Below are positions 24,678 through 35,260 of a stretch of DNA of 64,000 bases, piece after piece (position 1 is the first letter of the stretch; each line of letters opens with the position of its first letter). Under the pieces are notes generated by a model that was not told the origin of the DNA, did no database searches, and worked only from the letters and a program-made list of their open reading frames with translations. A program made the translations under genes and the position numbers. The DNA comes from Tilletia caries (Eukaryota; Basidiomycota; Exobasidiomycetes; Tilletiales; Tilletiaceae), in contig JALUTQ010000007.1 of assembly GCA_032718865.1 (NCBI GenBank), positions 558,001 through 622,000 on the forward strand. Reading direction: 5' to 3'.

Positions 24678-25217
24678 TCGACAATCGAACGACATCGACA
24701 TCGACACCAACGTCAGCATTTTGACCCCATCCAAGACAGTCATCCAAAGAACACAGAGCCAAGAAGGGATCTTCCTGTTGTACCAGCACCGTTCCACCCG
24801 TCACATCTCGATTATGAGCGCACAACAAGGCTCCGGTTCCCCCCAAACAGAGTTCCCCCCAAGTCCGAATTCAAGATGTACATACAACCCTCGCCCATCG
24901 CGTCCCACCGCGGACAAACGCATTTCGAGCTTCCAGGTCACGACAAGCGATCGCACAAGGCGCAAGCCCACCACTCTTCCCGAACTTCCATTCACCACAA
25001 TTCACGTTCTTCTCTTTCTGCTTCCCACTTTCACCGCTTCACCGACATCACGCGTCACGGTTTTTCTTTCTATTTCCTCTTCAATTCTCGATTGCTTGCT
25101 CTACGTACGCGACGGTGACCCGAGGGGACGTTTCGCGTTCTGTTCACTCTCTCAGCGTTATATGCCTTTTATGCATCCTCCATGCTCTCTCTCTCCCCTC
25201 CTCCCCTCCTCCCTTTC

Positions 25218-25246
25218 TCTCACTCACTCACTCACTCACTCACTCA
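25218..25246. repeat. (CTCA)n microsatellite
   Basis: About seven CTCA units followed by a CT run. Confidence 0.85.
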
Positions 25247-25404
25247 ATCTCTCTCTCTCTCGCGCGCCATCTTTAATCATCCTCTGTCCAAACAATACCT
25301 CTTCGCTTTTAGATATCCCACCTCTCATCAGCCGAATCATTGATTCATTCTTTCCAGAAGCCAGCCCCTCTCCGCGCGCGGGCGCTTGTTCCACGACGAG
25401 AACC

Positions 25405-25680
25405 GTGAATTTTGCCTCCCAGCATTTGCCTCCTGGAGGCAAAATTGTCGCCCAAGCTCATATGCACCAAATTTGCCTCCCGGGAGGTCCCAGATTTGCC
25501 TCTTGGGGAGGCAAATTTACCGCTTTCCTCATCAAACGCCGAAATTTACCTCATTTCTGCTATTTGCCTCGGAGGCAAATGCTCCGAAAGGAGGCAAAAT
25601 TCTAGTTCAGAGACCCACAGCCTGCAATTTTGCCTCCTTCCAGGGCCTGATTTGCCTCCTCAGTAAAAAATTTCGGCCGG
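25405..25680. repeat. GGAGGCAAA-motif cluster, copy 1
   Basis: About ten copies of TTTGCCTCC or its complement GGAGGCAAA in both orientations within 275 bp, several arranged as small hairpins (for example TTGCCTCCTGGAGGCAA). The left edge AACCGTGAATTTTGCCTCC is the complement of the right edge of the second cluster near 42.28 kb, so the two are probably inverted copies of one miniature element. Target duplication not resolved. Confidence 0.6.
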
Positions 25681-27284
25681 GGTACGCTGCCTTCTGGACG
25701 CGCTTATATCGTCGAATCGGAGATTCCGAAAGGCAGCAATCGGCGATTGAAAGTCTTCATTCGCCTCCCTCAACCGCAGCAACGAGCAGCGTGTCACCAC
25801 TTCTGTATGTACCCAGCGTGCCGCCATCGCATATCACGCATGTCCAAGACTTTGCACCGCGTCTCGGGAAGACATGGCGCTCTCTGCTCGCTGCGCAACA
25901 TGGCTGTATAGGTATCTACCACTGCTTTGTTTGCTTTGCTGTTAATCTCGTGCATTGACAGACTCTCCAGCGCTGCGGACCTGCCAGTGCTCTGCAGTCT
26001 GCTCACCGTAGTCTTCTCACCGCTCACATCTTATCTCCTGATTCCCAGGCCCTAGCTTACTTCGTTCTTCCTGATCTTGATTGACTTCTTACCCAGTCGA
26101 CAGCTCATGCTCGCCGCTGGTTGCCGTCTCAGAACTCAATCGATCTGATCTTCTTTTTGCCCTTCTTCGTTCACTTCCTCACCTTCTTCTTCCACCCATT
26201 ACGCTTCCACTGCTATGTCTCCTCCAGCGTCTACCGTTCACAGTGGCACACCGCCTGTCCGTTCGCCCCTGTCCTTCTACCAACGCGAACCCCTTTCAAT
26301 CAACACAAAATTTCGTCCGACGACGGGGAAAGTAGTCCAGAACTCCAGAGGGCAGAATCCAGTTAATCTGTCAGGCATCAGGGTACTAATCACTGTTAAG
26401 CAGCACTGTTAAGCAGTCGGAAGTATTTGGGTTTTCTTTCTTTGACATCAGAGCGAAAGTGGTGTATCTTTCCACCCCGTCAACATAGTGAATAGATGCT
26501 CACGCTCACAAGTCACATCCATTTCCTTTCACAGTATAGAAATACCCAAGAGGTCTCTGTCCGCCGCATCGTTGCTCCCTACTCTGGAACTCAAGACGGG
26601 GAAGAAGGGGTCGACAGTCGAGACGACCGACAGACAGAAGGGCTTATGAGTCTTGATCGAGACCAGCGGTATATGTTATCTTTCTTAACATATCCCATCA
26701 CCCATGCGTACCAGCGTACTCCCAATAACCTCTCCCAGTTAATGGATTTCAACACACTTGCGGGCATCCAGACGAGACCAATGGTGAGGACTGCCGACCA
26801 GTAGAAGAGGACGGCAGCCAGGCAGACAAGGAATAATAACAGAAATAAAGTACGGATCACAGTAGCCCAAGAGCGATACAAAAATTGCAACTATGCGCAC
26901 AGCCGATTCATCCCCTGAGATTCAGAAGGCAGTCCTCTGAGATTCAGAAGGCAGGGGAGTATGCTGAAGATTGAGTCGTTTGAGACAGAGCACAGGCGGC
27001 AACGAGACGTCGACGAGAGTGGGTAATGGGTTATGGAGCCTGCGTATCTTGGTTCCTGCTGTTGAGGACGGAGAACGAGAACACGGGGAGCGGAGACTGC
27101 ACCTGTGACTCTGTGTGCCATGGAGAAAGGTTCAGCTAAAAATTGAGATCAGGACACAGCGAGCAAAAAGACAGAGTCGAAGTGGATAGGCGTGAAGCTA
27201 TATGCCGAGCGTGCCATGCTGGAAAGGAAAGGGGTGGGGGAAGGCCGTAACTCACAACTCACTCGGCTGTAGCGTATATGCCTG

Positions 27285-28074
27285 CTAAGGATGGGCGCGG
27301 AGTAAGCCCCGGAGTGGGTCTCCCGGAGTTCCCCGACTAGTCGGGGCCTCACTCCGGGGGAGTACGGAGTACGGAGTGCATTTTCGAGGATTTACTCCCG
27401 CTGATTGGATTCTGCAGGAGTACGGAGCGCAAGCCTGTCATGTCCCCGGAGTACGGAGTACGGCAAGGCCTGGGGCTGATTTTTCCCCGGAGTACGGACT
27501 GACTAGCTCGAATGCCAGACGGAGTGTGGAGTTTCCCCGAAACTCCGGGGCGCTCCGGGGCCTTGCCTTTTTCAAAATCAGGTCGCAATTTTGAAAATGC
27601 CAGTCAGAAATGGGCATATTTTGCTCTGATTTTCAAAAATATGGCAAAATTATTTTTCAGATTTCTCATTTCGAGTTCTTATTGTGTGTTGTTGATCTCT
27701 ACGACCGCCAACGATAATTCTGTCGAACAAAGACGTGGATGGAAGAGCGGCAATCAATGTAAGGGTCCATATTTCTCAAGTTTTGTAGGACATCTGCGAA
27801 CTTTCCCCGGAGTACGGAGTTTCGGGGGAGTAGTCGCGCTCCGTCACCCCGGAGTACGGAGTGGAATTTGAAATTTTACTGAATCTAGCCGGAGTGCGGA
27901 GCTGGCGCAATGAGATGAGGAGATATTGTGCGGAGCGCGGAGTGGAGTTGGGGCGACTGCCTAAAAATGAGCGGAGTACGGAGCGCGAGAAAGTATCTCA
28001 AAATCAGCCGGAGTCAGCCGGAGTAGAGGCCCCGGAGTACGGAGCACTCCGGGGCCCTCCGCGCCCATCCTTAA
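27285..28074. mobile_element. Non-autonomous TIR element, CTAAGGATGGG family, copy A
   Basis: 790 bp, starting CTAAGGATGGGCGCGGAG and ending with its near-complement (...CCATCCTTAA), flanked by the 6-bp duplication TGCCTG (27279-27284 and 28075-28080). The interior is crowded with CGGAGTACGGAGT and CCCCGGAGT motifs in both orientations around a unique AT-richer core. No coding capacity. Copies B (35866) and C (52300) have the same length once insertions are removed. Confidence 0.85.
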
Positions 28075-28080
28075 TGCCTG

Positions 28081-28661
28081 CGTGACATAGCGGCGGGAGC
28101 GACTTCACTTCAAGACTGTTGTTTCGCGTGGGCGCATGGCTAGAGCTTGATTGACACCGGTCCGGGGACGACGCGTGCGTCCCGAGTGCTGAAAAAAGAG
28201 AAGAGGGAAAGGAAGAGCGGCCGGGCGGGAGCGGGGCAACCGCAAGTCGCGAGCAATGATGAAAGGGAGCTGCGCGAGAAGTCTGCGCGAGAAGTGAACA
28301 AAGCAATCAAGCAGGTCAGCAACAGAACCTGGGGGACGACCGGTCAATGGAAGACATACCAGTGCCGTTTGCGATTGCACTGCATATGGAGTCTGAGAGG
28401 CAACGACGAAGGTGTGGACAAGGTCTGGGCAAGGGGCCAAGGGCTGGGAGCCCGAAAGGAGAATCAACGGGGCGCCGGCGAGGTGAAGATGTGGTCGCCT
28501 GTTGGTGAACCTGCGAACCGTACCCGCCTTGATCTGTTGCTCCAGCTCAACTAAGGCACCACAACTGATGACGCAAGTAACGGGACATGTCAATTCAAGG
28601 TTCAGATACAACCAGTGACCACAACCACGCGCTCCACATGTATCAACTCACCAAAGCTAGA
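28081..28661. other. Flank between TIR element A and the Mutator-like gene
   Basis: About 580 bp; should include the 3' region and possibly one terminal repeat of the Mutator-like element. No matching inverted repeat was found by eye at the other side. Confidence 0.35.
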
Positions 28662-29388
28662 TCACTGCCTGTTGTGCATCGGTCTAAGTTGCACAATGTC
28701 GGTTAATAGATGTCGAACAACCTCCAGACGACTGACCAGCTCTGCTGCCGTATCTCGACTGCACGTGAAGGTCTGCCGATTAAGCTGAGAGCGCAACTCC
28801 TCTCCCAGAGTGTGAAGCCGGGCTATTTGGTCCAGTCCGCGCAACAGGGTCTGATCGCGCTCGATGCGGGTGCGCTCGATGTCACCCTGCGCAGCCTCTC
28901 CGACTCTGAGAGCAATCTCTTGCGATGCTGCTGCCGATATCGCCGAAGCAGCCTCTCCTCCGATTGCGTGGGAGATGGAGGGAAGTGGTGCAGGCGCTGA
29001 GAGTGGGGGTGAGTTCAATGTCGCCGAACCGTCCTCTCCAATTTCCGGAGAGGACAACGGCGAGGATGAGGGGAGGGGCAGTGGTGCTGGTGCTGAGAGC
29101 GCTGGGAGTGGGAGCGCAGCTCGTGGTGGAGGCGGCGCTGGAGGCCCGAGTGCTGCTGGTGCTGGGGGTCCGAGTGTTGCTGGTGCAGGGGGGTCTGGCG
29201 GCGCTGCTGCTGATTGTGCCAGTGCTGGGGGAGGAGGAGGGAGTGGGAGAACTGCTAGTGCCGACGCTGGGGGTGGGAGCGCTGCTGGTGCTGGGGGGCC
29301 TGGGGGAGGAGGTGGTGGTGGCACCCGTGCTGGTGCTGCATCGGCAGCCGACCCTAAGACAGGTGGAGGGGCCGCGTTGATAGGCCCT
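28662..29388 (-). pseudogene. Mutator-like transposase gene, C-terminal segment
   Basis: Minus strand; ends at a stop at 28662. It encodes a Pro/Ala-rich linker (PPPPPPPGPPAPAALPPP...) and an acidic/coiled C terminus (RIERDQTLLRGLDQIARLHTLGEELRSQLNRQ). When the insertion 29389-36668 and one GCCCT duplicate are subtracted, its frame joins exactly to the SWIM segment at 36669-36890 (...APLRG / PINAAPPP...). The break is therefore due to insertion, not mutation. Confidence 0.75.
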
Positions 29389-29745
29389 TGTTGGATATAT
29401 GCATCATCCATGACACTTGGGTCGAGACTGGTCTCACCTTTTAGTATAGTGGTAGAATGTTCACAACAGATTAAGAGTCTGATCGACTCTGTCGTGAGTT
29501 CGATTCCCGGTATCTCCAGACTTCTTTTTCCGACCATTTTTCTTGTCGGGTGCTTGTCGGGTTTTCCACAGCACGTGCTCCGGGTACTCCGGGCCGAAAG
29601 AGTCTCACCCCTAGTCCTATGGGGTCTCGCGTCTCAGACCAAAGGGTCATGATGATGAGAGGGAGTGTTGGATATATGCATCATCCATGACACTTGGGTC
29701 GAGACTGGTCTCACCTTTTAGTATAGTGGTAGAATGTTCACAACA
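29389..29745 (+). mobile_element. Mini LTR retroelement (TRIM-like)
   Basis: 357 bp with two 80-bp direct repeats, 29389-29468 and 29666-29745, beginning TGTTGGATATATG and ending TTCACAACA. The first repeat is followed by GATTAAGAGTCTGA (29469-29482) and the second preceded by GAGAGGGAG (29657-29665), the same primer-binding and polypurine sequences as the adjoining copia element. No ORF. An A-box-like TAGTATAGTGGTAG in the repeat, a B-box-like GAGTTCGATTCCC just inside and a T5 run give it the look of a tRNA-derived Pol III unit. Confidence 0.65.
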
Positions 29746-29759
29746 GATTAAGAGTCTGA

Positions 29760-30364
29760 TGTTGAAGATTGCATCTTCATAGCAACCTCCACGTGGTTGT
29801 GACCTTTCCACAGTCTTTCCTATATAGATGAGACCCTTAGTCTCATTTGTGACTCCACTTCCAGTCTCATCGATTCCTGCGTTTGTGACACGAAATCGTT
29901 GCGCAACGATGTGGCACACATTGTTCATTGCGCAATGGCTGTCCTCCCCCTGTACCCACAGAGCTATATAAGCAGGCACTTTCCACCACCACTGTTTCCC
30001 CCGCTTCTATTGAAATTCACCACACACGTTCCTGCTTCCACTCTCCCTCGTCACCTCCTCACCTTTGACCTCGTCCTCCTCACCTTTGACCTCGTCCTCC
30101 TCATCTTTTACCTTCTCGCCCTCATCCTTGACTTCCCCGTCAAAGGTTGCATCCTTTCCGTATCTTCAGGCATAGGCTAGAGTTCTGGCAGCACGTCACT
30201 TCGCCCTCATTGCGAGGGGGTACTACGTAGCTGACCGTCCGACACCGAACCTGAGATACTGGGATTGCTCCTGCGACTCGTCAAGCGACGTCGGCCTCTC
30301 TCCTCCACCTTGTCGGTCCTCCCAAGGTGAGTAGTCGAGCACTGAGCACCTAGTATTCACAACA
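29760..30364 (+). repeat. Copia 5' LTR
   Basis: 605 bp, TGTTGAAGATT...TTCACAACA. Differs from the 3' LTR mainly in two homopolymer runs (a G run and a C run), so the element is young. Confidence 0.85.
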
Positions 30365-30379
30365 GATTAAGAGTCTGAC
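30365..30379 (+). promoter_or_regulatory. Primer-binding site matching the tRNA-Lys(CUU) anticodon region
   Basis: GATTAAGAGTCTGAC directly after the 5' LTR. Its complement reads TCAGACTCTTAATC, the anticodon stem-loop of a eukaryotic tRNA-Lys(CUU) (loop CTCTTAA), not a tRNA 3' end. This points to half-tRNA priming, known for Drosophila copia and yeast Ty5 with initiator Met tRNA. Confidence 0.6.
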
Positions 30380-30923
30380 TAGCTCTGCTCCTTTCTTCCC
30401 TCTGCTCCTGTCCGTGGACTTTCTTCTCGTCCTCGTCCTCGTCGATCTCGTCTCTGCCATCCTCGACCTCGTCTTCATCGATTTCGATTTTCGACCTTGT
30501 CCTCACGAATCGCTGGTTCTCCACGATTGCTGTCGGTTCTCCGCTTGCCACTGGTTCTCCGCCGCCTGCCAACCTACCACTCTGTTTTCGGTGCTGCTTC
30601 TGGTCCTCCTCGCACACCTCGACCTTCGATCTCCACCTTGTCGGTCCTCCCAAGACGGATCCAAGGTTTTTCTTCAAGCATCCAAGGCCCGAGCAAGACT
30701 TGCCTTTCGGCTTTCTCTCTTCGTTCTTGTGCCCTCGCTGGCCTCGACCTCCTCGACCGCGACTTCGAGAGCCTTTCTTCTGCTCTGCGTCGCCTTCGAT
30801 CTCGTCCTGCGGTTTCTGCGTTATCGCTCCCGCCTCGTCCTCGACTCTCCAGTCTTCTCGACCTCCGATCCTCTTCTTTCTTCGGCCCTCGGTCTTCTTC
30901 CTTCTCTGCCTCTCTTCTTCGAC

Positions 30924-33149
30924 ATGGACGACACCAACTCCTCCGCCATCTCCGGCATTCCTTCCCTCGTCGGCCTCGAAAACTTCTTCGCCTGGCGAGA
31001 GGCAATCGAGCCCGTCTTCATCGGCATCCGCGCGTTCGACATTGTCCGCGGCGTCGAGACTCAGCCAACTCTGCCGCCCAACGCCACCTCCACCGATGTG
31101 CGCCTGTCCGAGTCCTGGAAGGACAGGGACGCCAAGGCCATGTCCTATCTCCGCAAGACGGTCAGCGGGGCCCTCAAGGCCATGATTCGAGACCTCTCCT
31201 CGTCCGCCGACATGTGGTCCCTCCTCGCCAGTCTTCACGACTTGGGTTCCTCGGATCATCGGAGCGCCATCAACCGCAAGATGGCGAACCTCTTTCTCGA
31301 CGAGGGCGGAGACATGGTCCAGCACCTCAACTCCTACATGGAGCTGGTGGCTGAGGCGAGCGCGGCGGGTCTTCCTTGGGGCACGGAGGACAAAGACAAG
31401 TGCGACCGTTTCCTCGACACCCTTCCTCATTCGCTCAGGGTTGTTAGGACGGAGTGGCGGCAGCTTCCGAAGGACGAGCGGACCTTTTTGCAGCTCGTCC
31501 GGGTCTACAACGAGGAGAACGCTTCTCAGAAGCACACGGCGGAGCGCAGCGCCAACGCCATGGCAATGGCCGCTGCCAGCCAACATCTCCACATCGCCAT
31601 CAAGGGCGTGGCAAACAAGGCCCGCTCCGGCAAGTCCTCTTCGGGTGGCGGCAAGAAGAAGTCTTCTTCTTCGCCTTCTTCTTCTCAGGCGACCTCCGGC
31701 AGCAGCAAGGGCAAGGGCAACAGCAACGGCAACAGCAAGCGTCTGCTCTGCTACGGCTGTGGTGCTCGCGACCACGAACGTCCTGACTGTCCAGTCGCGA
31801 GCCACCTTCTTCCCGGCAATGGTCCGATCTGCTGGACATGCCACAAGCAAGGCCACGTCAAGTCCGAGTGTCCCAAGTCGACTTCGTCGTCCGGAAAGGC
31901 TGCCGCCGCCCTCGAGTCTTATCCAGACGCCGACGAGATGCTCGCAGCCATGTTTGAGCCCTCCGTTCTTGCCGCCTCCACGACGTCGACCTTGATTCCC
32001 TTCATGATCGACTCTGGTGCATCACAGCACATTGTCGACCGACCCGAGCTGCTCCTCAACTCTCGGAAAGCGGACAAGACCTTGACCTTCAAGACGGTTG
32101 GCTCCAAGCAGGCATCCGACCACATCGGCGATGTCACTGGACTTCTTCCCTCCGGCCGCCGCGTCACTTTCCTGGACGTTGTGCTTCTCCCCGGCGCCGG
32201 AGTCAACTTGCTTTCGGAGGAACTGCTGCGCGAGCGTGGCTGGATCAAAGTCATCGACGAGGATGACAACGCCCACCTCCAGCACAAGGACAACGCCTCT
32301 TGGCGCATGCCTTTTACCAAGCGTGGTCGAGCTCGATGGCTGCTGTTACACGTCGACCTTGCGGCCTCCACATCGTCTCCCTCAGCGATGCTGGCACCAA
32401 TGCAGCCCGCTCAGCGCGATCCCGCTCTCGAGGTTCACATTCGCCTCGGTCACTTGGGCTTCAGCACCATCAAGAAGCTCGTCCGTTCGGGTCATCTTCC
32501 TCCCATTCCTGGGCTGAACGATGCCACGCCTTGGTGCGATAGCTGCGAAGCTACCAAGGCTACCCGTCGACCGTTCAACGACGCGCCTCTCCACTCGAAT
32601 TCTCCGCTGGAGATCATCCTCACGGATGTTGGCGGTCCCTTGGTGACTTGTTTTGGTGGTTTCCAGTACTACACGACCTTCATTGACGAGTACACGGACT
32701 ACACCAAGGTCGACTTACTCCGCTCCAAGGCCGAGGTTTTCGCTCGCCTTGTTGAGTTCGTCAAGGTAGCCGAACGGACTTTCGGCACCAAGGTGCAAGT
32801 CATTCGCACCGACGGCGGCGGCGAGTACGTCAACAAGCACATGTCCACCTGGACTGCTTCTCAGGGCATCCTCCACCACATCACAACGCCCCACACCCCG
32901 GAACTCAACGGTGTGGCTGAGCGCAAGAATCGTACCCTCAAGGAGATGACCGCCGCCATGCTTCACAGTAGCGGCCTCCCGGTTCAGTGGTGGGGACATG
33001 CGATTTTTATTCGCTGCGGTGTTGCTCATGAAGGTAACCTTCGTCAAAGACGGTCGGACGGTTTGGGAGTGGGTACACAAGCGCAAACCCTCCCTTGGCA
33101 AGACTCGAGCATTCGGTTCTCCATGCTGGGTTCATATTCCCGCCGCTAA
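30924..33149 (+). CDS. Copia Gag, protease and integrase
   Basis: Start chosen at 30924 (MDDTNSSAISG), where Gag-like sequence begins. Gag helix region, then two zinc knuckles CYGCGARDHERPDC and CWTCHKQGHVKSEC, aspartic protease FMIDSGASQHI, integrase zinc finger HLGH...CDSC, and the catalytic D,D,E in ILTDVGGPL, IRTDGGGEYV and TPELNGVAERKNR. The frame is lost at about 33003 within the integrase C terminus (T run), and the expected continuation (FAAVLLMKVTFVKDGRTVW) appears in another frame. Order PR-INT-RT marks Ty1/copia. Confidence 0.85.
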   Translation: MDDTNSSAISGIPSLVGLENFFAWREAIEPVFIGIRAFDIVRGVETQPTLPPNATSTDVRLSESWKDRDAKAMSYLRKTVSGALKAMIRDLSSSADMWSLLASLHDLGSSDHRSAINRKMANLFLDEGGDMVQHLNSYMELVAEASAAGLPWGTEDKDKCDRFLDTLPHSLRVVRTEWRQLPKDERTFLQLVRVYNEENASQKHTAERSANAMAMAAASQHLHIAIKGVANKARSGKSSSGGGKKKSSSSPSSSQATSGSSKGKGNSNGNSKRLLCYGCGARDHERPDCPVASHLLPGNGPICWTCHKQGHVKSECPKSTSSSGKAAAALESYPDADEMLAAMFEPSVLAASTTSTLIPFMIDSGASQHIVDRPELLLNSRKADKTLTFKTVGSKQASDHIGDVTGLLPSGRRVTFLDVVLLPGAGVNLLSEELLRERGWIKVIDEDDNAHLQHKDNASWRMPFTKRGRARWLLLHVDLAASTSSPSAMLAPMQPAQRDPALEVHIRLGHLGFSTIKKLVRSGHLPPIPGLNDATPWCDSCEATKATRRPFNDAPLHSNSPLEIILTDVGGPLVTCFGGFQYYTTFIDEYTDYTKVDLLRSKAEVFARLVEFVKVAERTFGTKVQVIRTDGGGEYVNKHMSTWTASQGILHHITTPHTPELNGVAERKNRTLKEMTAAMLHSSGLPVQWWGHAIFIRCGVAHEGNLRQRRSDGLGVGTQAQTLPWQDSSIRFSMLGSYSRR

Positions 33150-35215
33150 CCGCACCAAGTCGGACCTCACCACTCCCAAGGCCTGGAAGGGACGTTTGGT
33201 CAGCTGGCCGACACAGCGCAGCGGCTGGGGGTGCACAACGAGACCACGGGGAAGATTGTCTTCTCCCGCAACGTCTCTTTCGGCCCCAAGCTCTCGTCCA
33301 AAGTCACCGAGGTCTCCGAGCCTTCCAACATCGTCCAGCTGGACGTGGAGCCTGGTGATCCCGGCTTCCTCGAGTACGACGAGGAAGACATTTCCGACGA
33401 TGACGCGGAGCCAGGTCCCGACGCCAATAATGTCGAACTTCTTCCTCTTGGCCGCAAACGCCCTGAGCCCGAGGGGGTGAATCATGCGCCCGGCAACAGT
33501 CCTGCCGTGGCCGATCGACCTCAAGGCATTCGCCGGCTTCCTGCGCGCGCTGGCCGCGGTCAACGTTCGTCTGCTTTTTCGGTACACGTACGCAGCGTTC
33601 ATGCAGGAGTCGGAAGGGTTTCTTTGCAAGATTGCCCTCGTCGACGACGACCCCACAAGCTACGGCGACGCCATGTCGAGTCCTGAGCGTCAGCAGTGGG
33701 CCAAGGCTTTCGAAGCGGAGCTGGAATCTCTGATCAAGAACGAGACGCTCGAGGAGGTGGTCCTCCCTCCCGGCGCCAAGGTCGTATCGACCAAGTGGGT
33801 CTGCAAGACTAAGAGGGACGCAGACGGCAACTACCTCAAGCACAAGGCTCGTCTTGTTGGTCGTGGCTTCACTCAGCGCTACGGCATCGATTACGACGAG
33901 ACATATGCGCCAGTCGGACGCATGACGAGCTTGAGGATCTTTTTTGTCGAAGCTGCGGTCCAGGGACTTATGGTCTGGCAGATGGACGCCGAGACAGCCT
34001 TTCTCAACCCCAAAATGGATCGCGTCCTCTACATCAGCTTTCCGGAGGGGTGGAAGCAGCAAGATCCCAAGGCGACTGGGCTTCTTGTCCGCAAGGGACT
34101 CTACGGCTTCAAGCAGTCAGCTCGCCTCTGGTGGCTCGATGTCGTTTCCAAACTACGCGACCTCGGGTTTGTTCACAGCGACGCCGATTGGGGCATTTTC
34201 GTTCGCGTCGAACCCAACGGCAACCGCACGATCGTTTTTCGTCTACGTCGACGACTTCCTGATCGCTGCGAAGACTCAGGCCCTCATCGACTCCGTTCGC
34301 GAGGGCCTCAAGGCCTCCTACAGAATGACCGACATTGGTCTCGTCAGCTCGGTACTTGGAATCAAGGTCCAGCAGCTCGACAACGGCTTCGCCCTCAGCC
34401 AAGGTCATTACATCGACACAGTCCTGGAGCGTTTCAACATGACCAACTGTCGCCCGGAGTCCTCTCCTATGGCGGTCGGAACTAAGCTCGTCCCAGAGGG
34501 AGTGCCTTTGACGGACGCCCAGCTTTTCCAAGCCCTGATCGGTTGCTTGATGTGGATCGCCCTCTCCACCAGGCCTGACATCAGCTTTGTCGTCAGCGCG
34601 CTCTCCCGTTTCAATGGCTGCCCGACTCAGGCTCATTACCAAGCTGCCCTTCGCGTCCTCCGCTACCTCAAGGCAACGCGAGACTTGGCACTGGTCCTCG
34701 CTCCCGTCAAGATCGACGGACAGCCCGAGCTTACTGGCTACTCCGACGCCGACTGGGCCGGAAACGTCGAAGACCGCCGCTCTCAGTCTGGGTACGTCTT
34801 CAAGCTGTACGGCGCAACCGTCAGCTGGGGTTCCCTTCGCCAGCAATGCGTTTCTCTGTCCTCAGTTGAGTCAGAGTACGTCGCCCTCACCGAGGCCGTC
34901 AAGGACGCCATCTGGCTTCGTACAGCCGTTCTCGCGTACGACCAGACCGCTCCTCAGGCTGTCGGCATTGTCCTGAAGGGCGACAACCAGGGTTCCATCG
35001 CCCTCGCACAGAACCCTGGATGGCATCGACGCACCAAGCACATCGACCTTCGCTACCACTTTGTCCGCTGGCAAGTTGAAGAAGGTGCGATCAAGCTTGA
35101 ATACGTTGGTACTTCGGATCAAGTGGCCGACATCTTCACCAAGGCCACTCCGACTCCCGTCCTCGTCAAGCATCGGACCAGTCTTGGTCTGCTCGACCCC
35201 GCCAACGTCGTCTGA
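33150..35215 (+). pseudogene. Copia reverse transcriptase and RNase H, frame-broken
   Basis: Reverse transcriptase spans two frames: WAKAFEAELESLIKNETLEEV...KWVCKTKRDADGNYLKHKARLVGRGFTQRYGIDYDETYAPVGR up to about 34235, then YVDDFLIAAKTQ (the YVDD active site) and RNase H (GYSDADWAGNVEDRRSQSGYVF, SSVESEYVALTEA, KGDNQGSIALAQNP, RTKHIDLRYHFVR) in the next frame to the stop at 35215. The break at 34235 lies in a T5 run; further breaks lie around 33205-33480. All are consistent with 1-nt homopolymer changes. Confidence 0.8.
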
Positions 35216-35260
35216 CGGTCATCACTCGACTTCAGCAACCACGCTGCGGTTGAGAGGGAG

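Larger units (their letters stand above)
24678..27278. other. Long intergenic region with repeats
   Basis: 2.6 kb. It contains a (CTCA)n tract, a cluster of GGAGGCAAA motifs (25405-25680) and a minus-strand stretch 26590-27121 with an ATG at 27121 and a hydrophobic segment (LFLLLFLVCLAAVLFYW) that could be exons of a small membrane protein, but no frame-consistent chain was found. Confidence 0.4.

Noticed and set aside
26591..26890. Small minus-strand membrane protein
   Set aside because: Starts with a non-ATG codon and the hydrophobic stretch alone is not enough; possible exon, kept only as a remark.
28105..28611. 168-codon minus-strand frame beside element A
   Set aside because: No motif, no start context, overlapped by an equally long plus-strand frame.
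29430..29520. Functional tRNA-Leu(AAG) on the plus strand
   Set aside because: A and B boxes are present but acceptor and T stems do not pair; the anticodon-like loop is explained by the primer-binding sequence.
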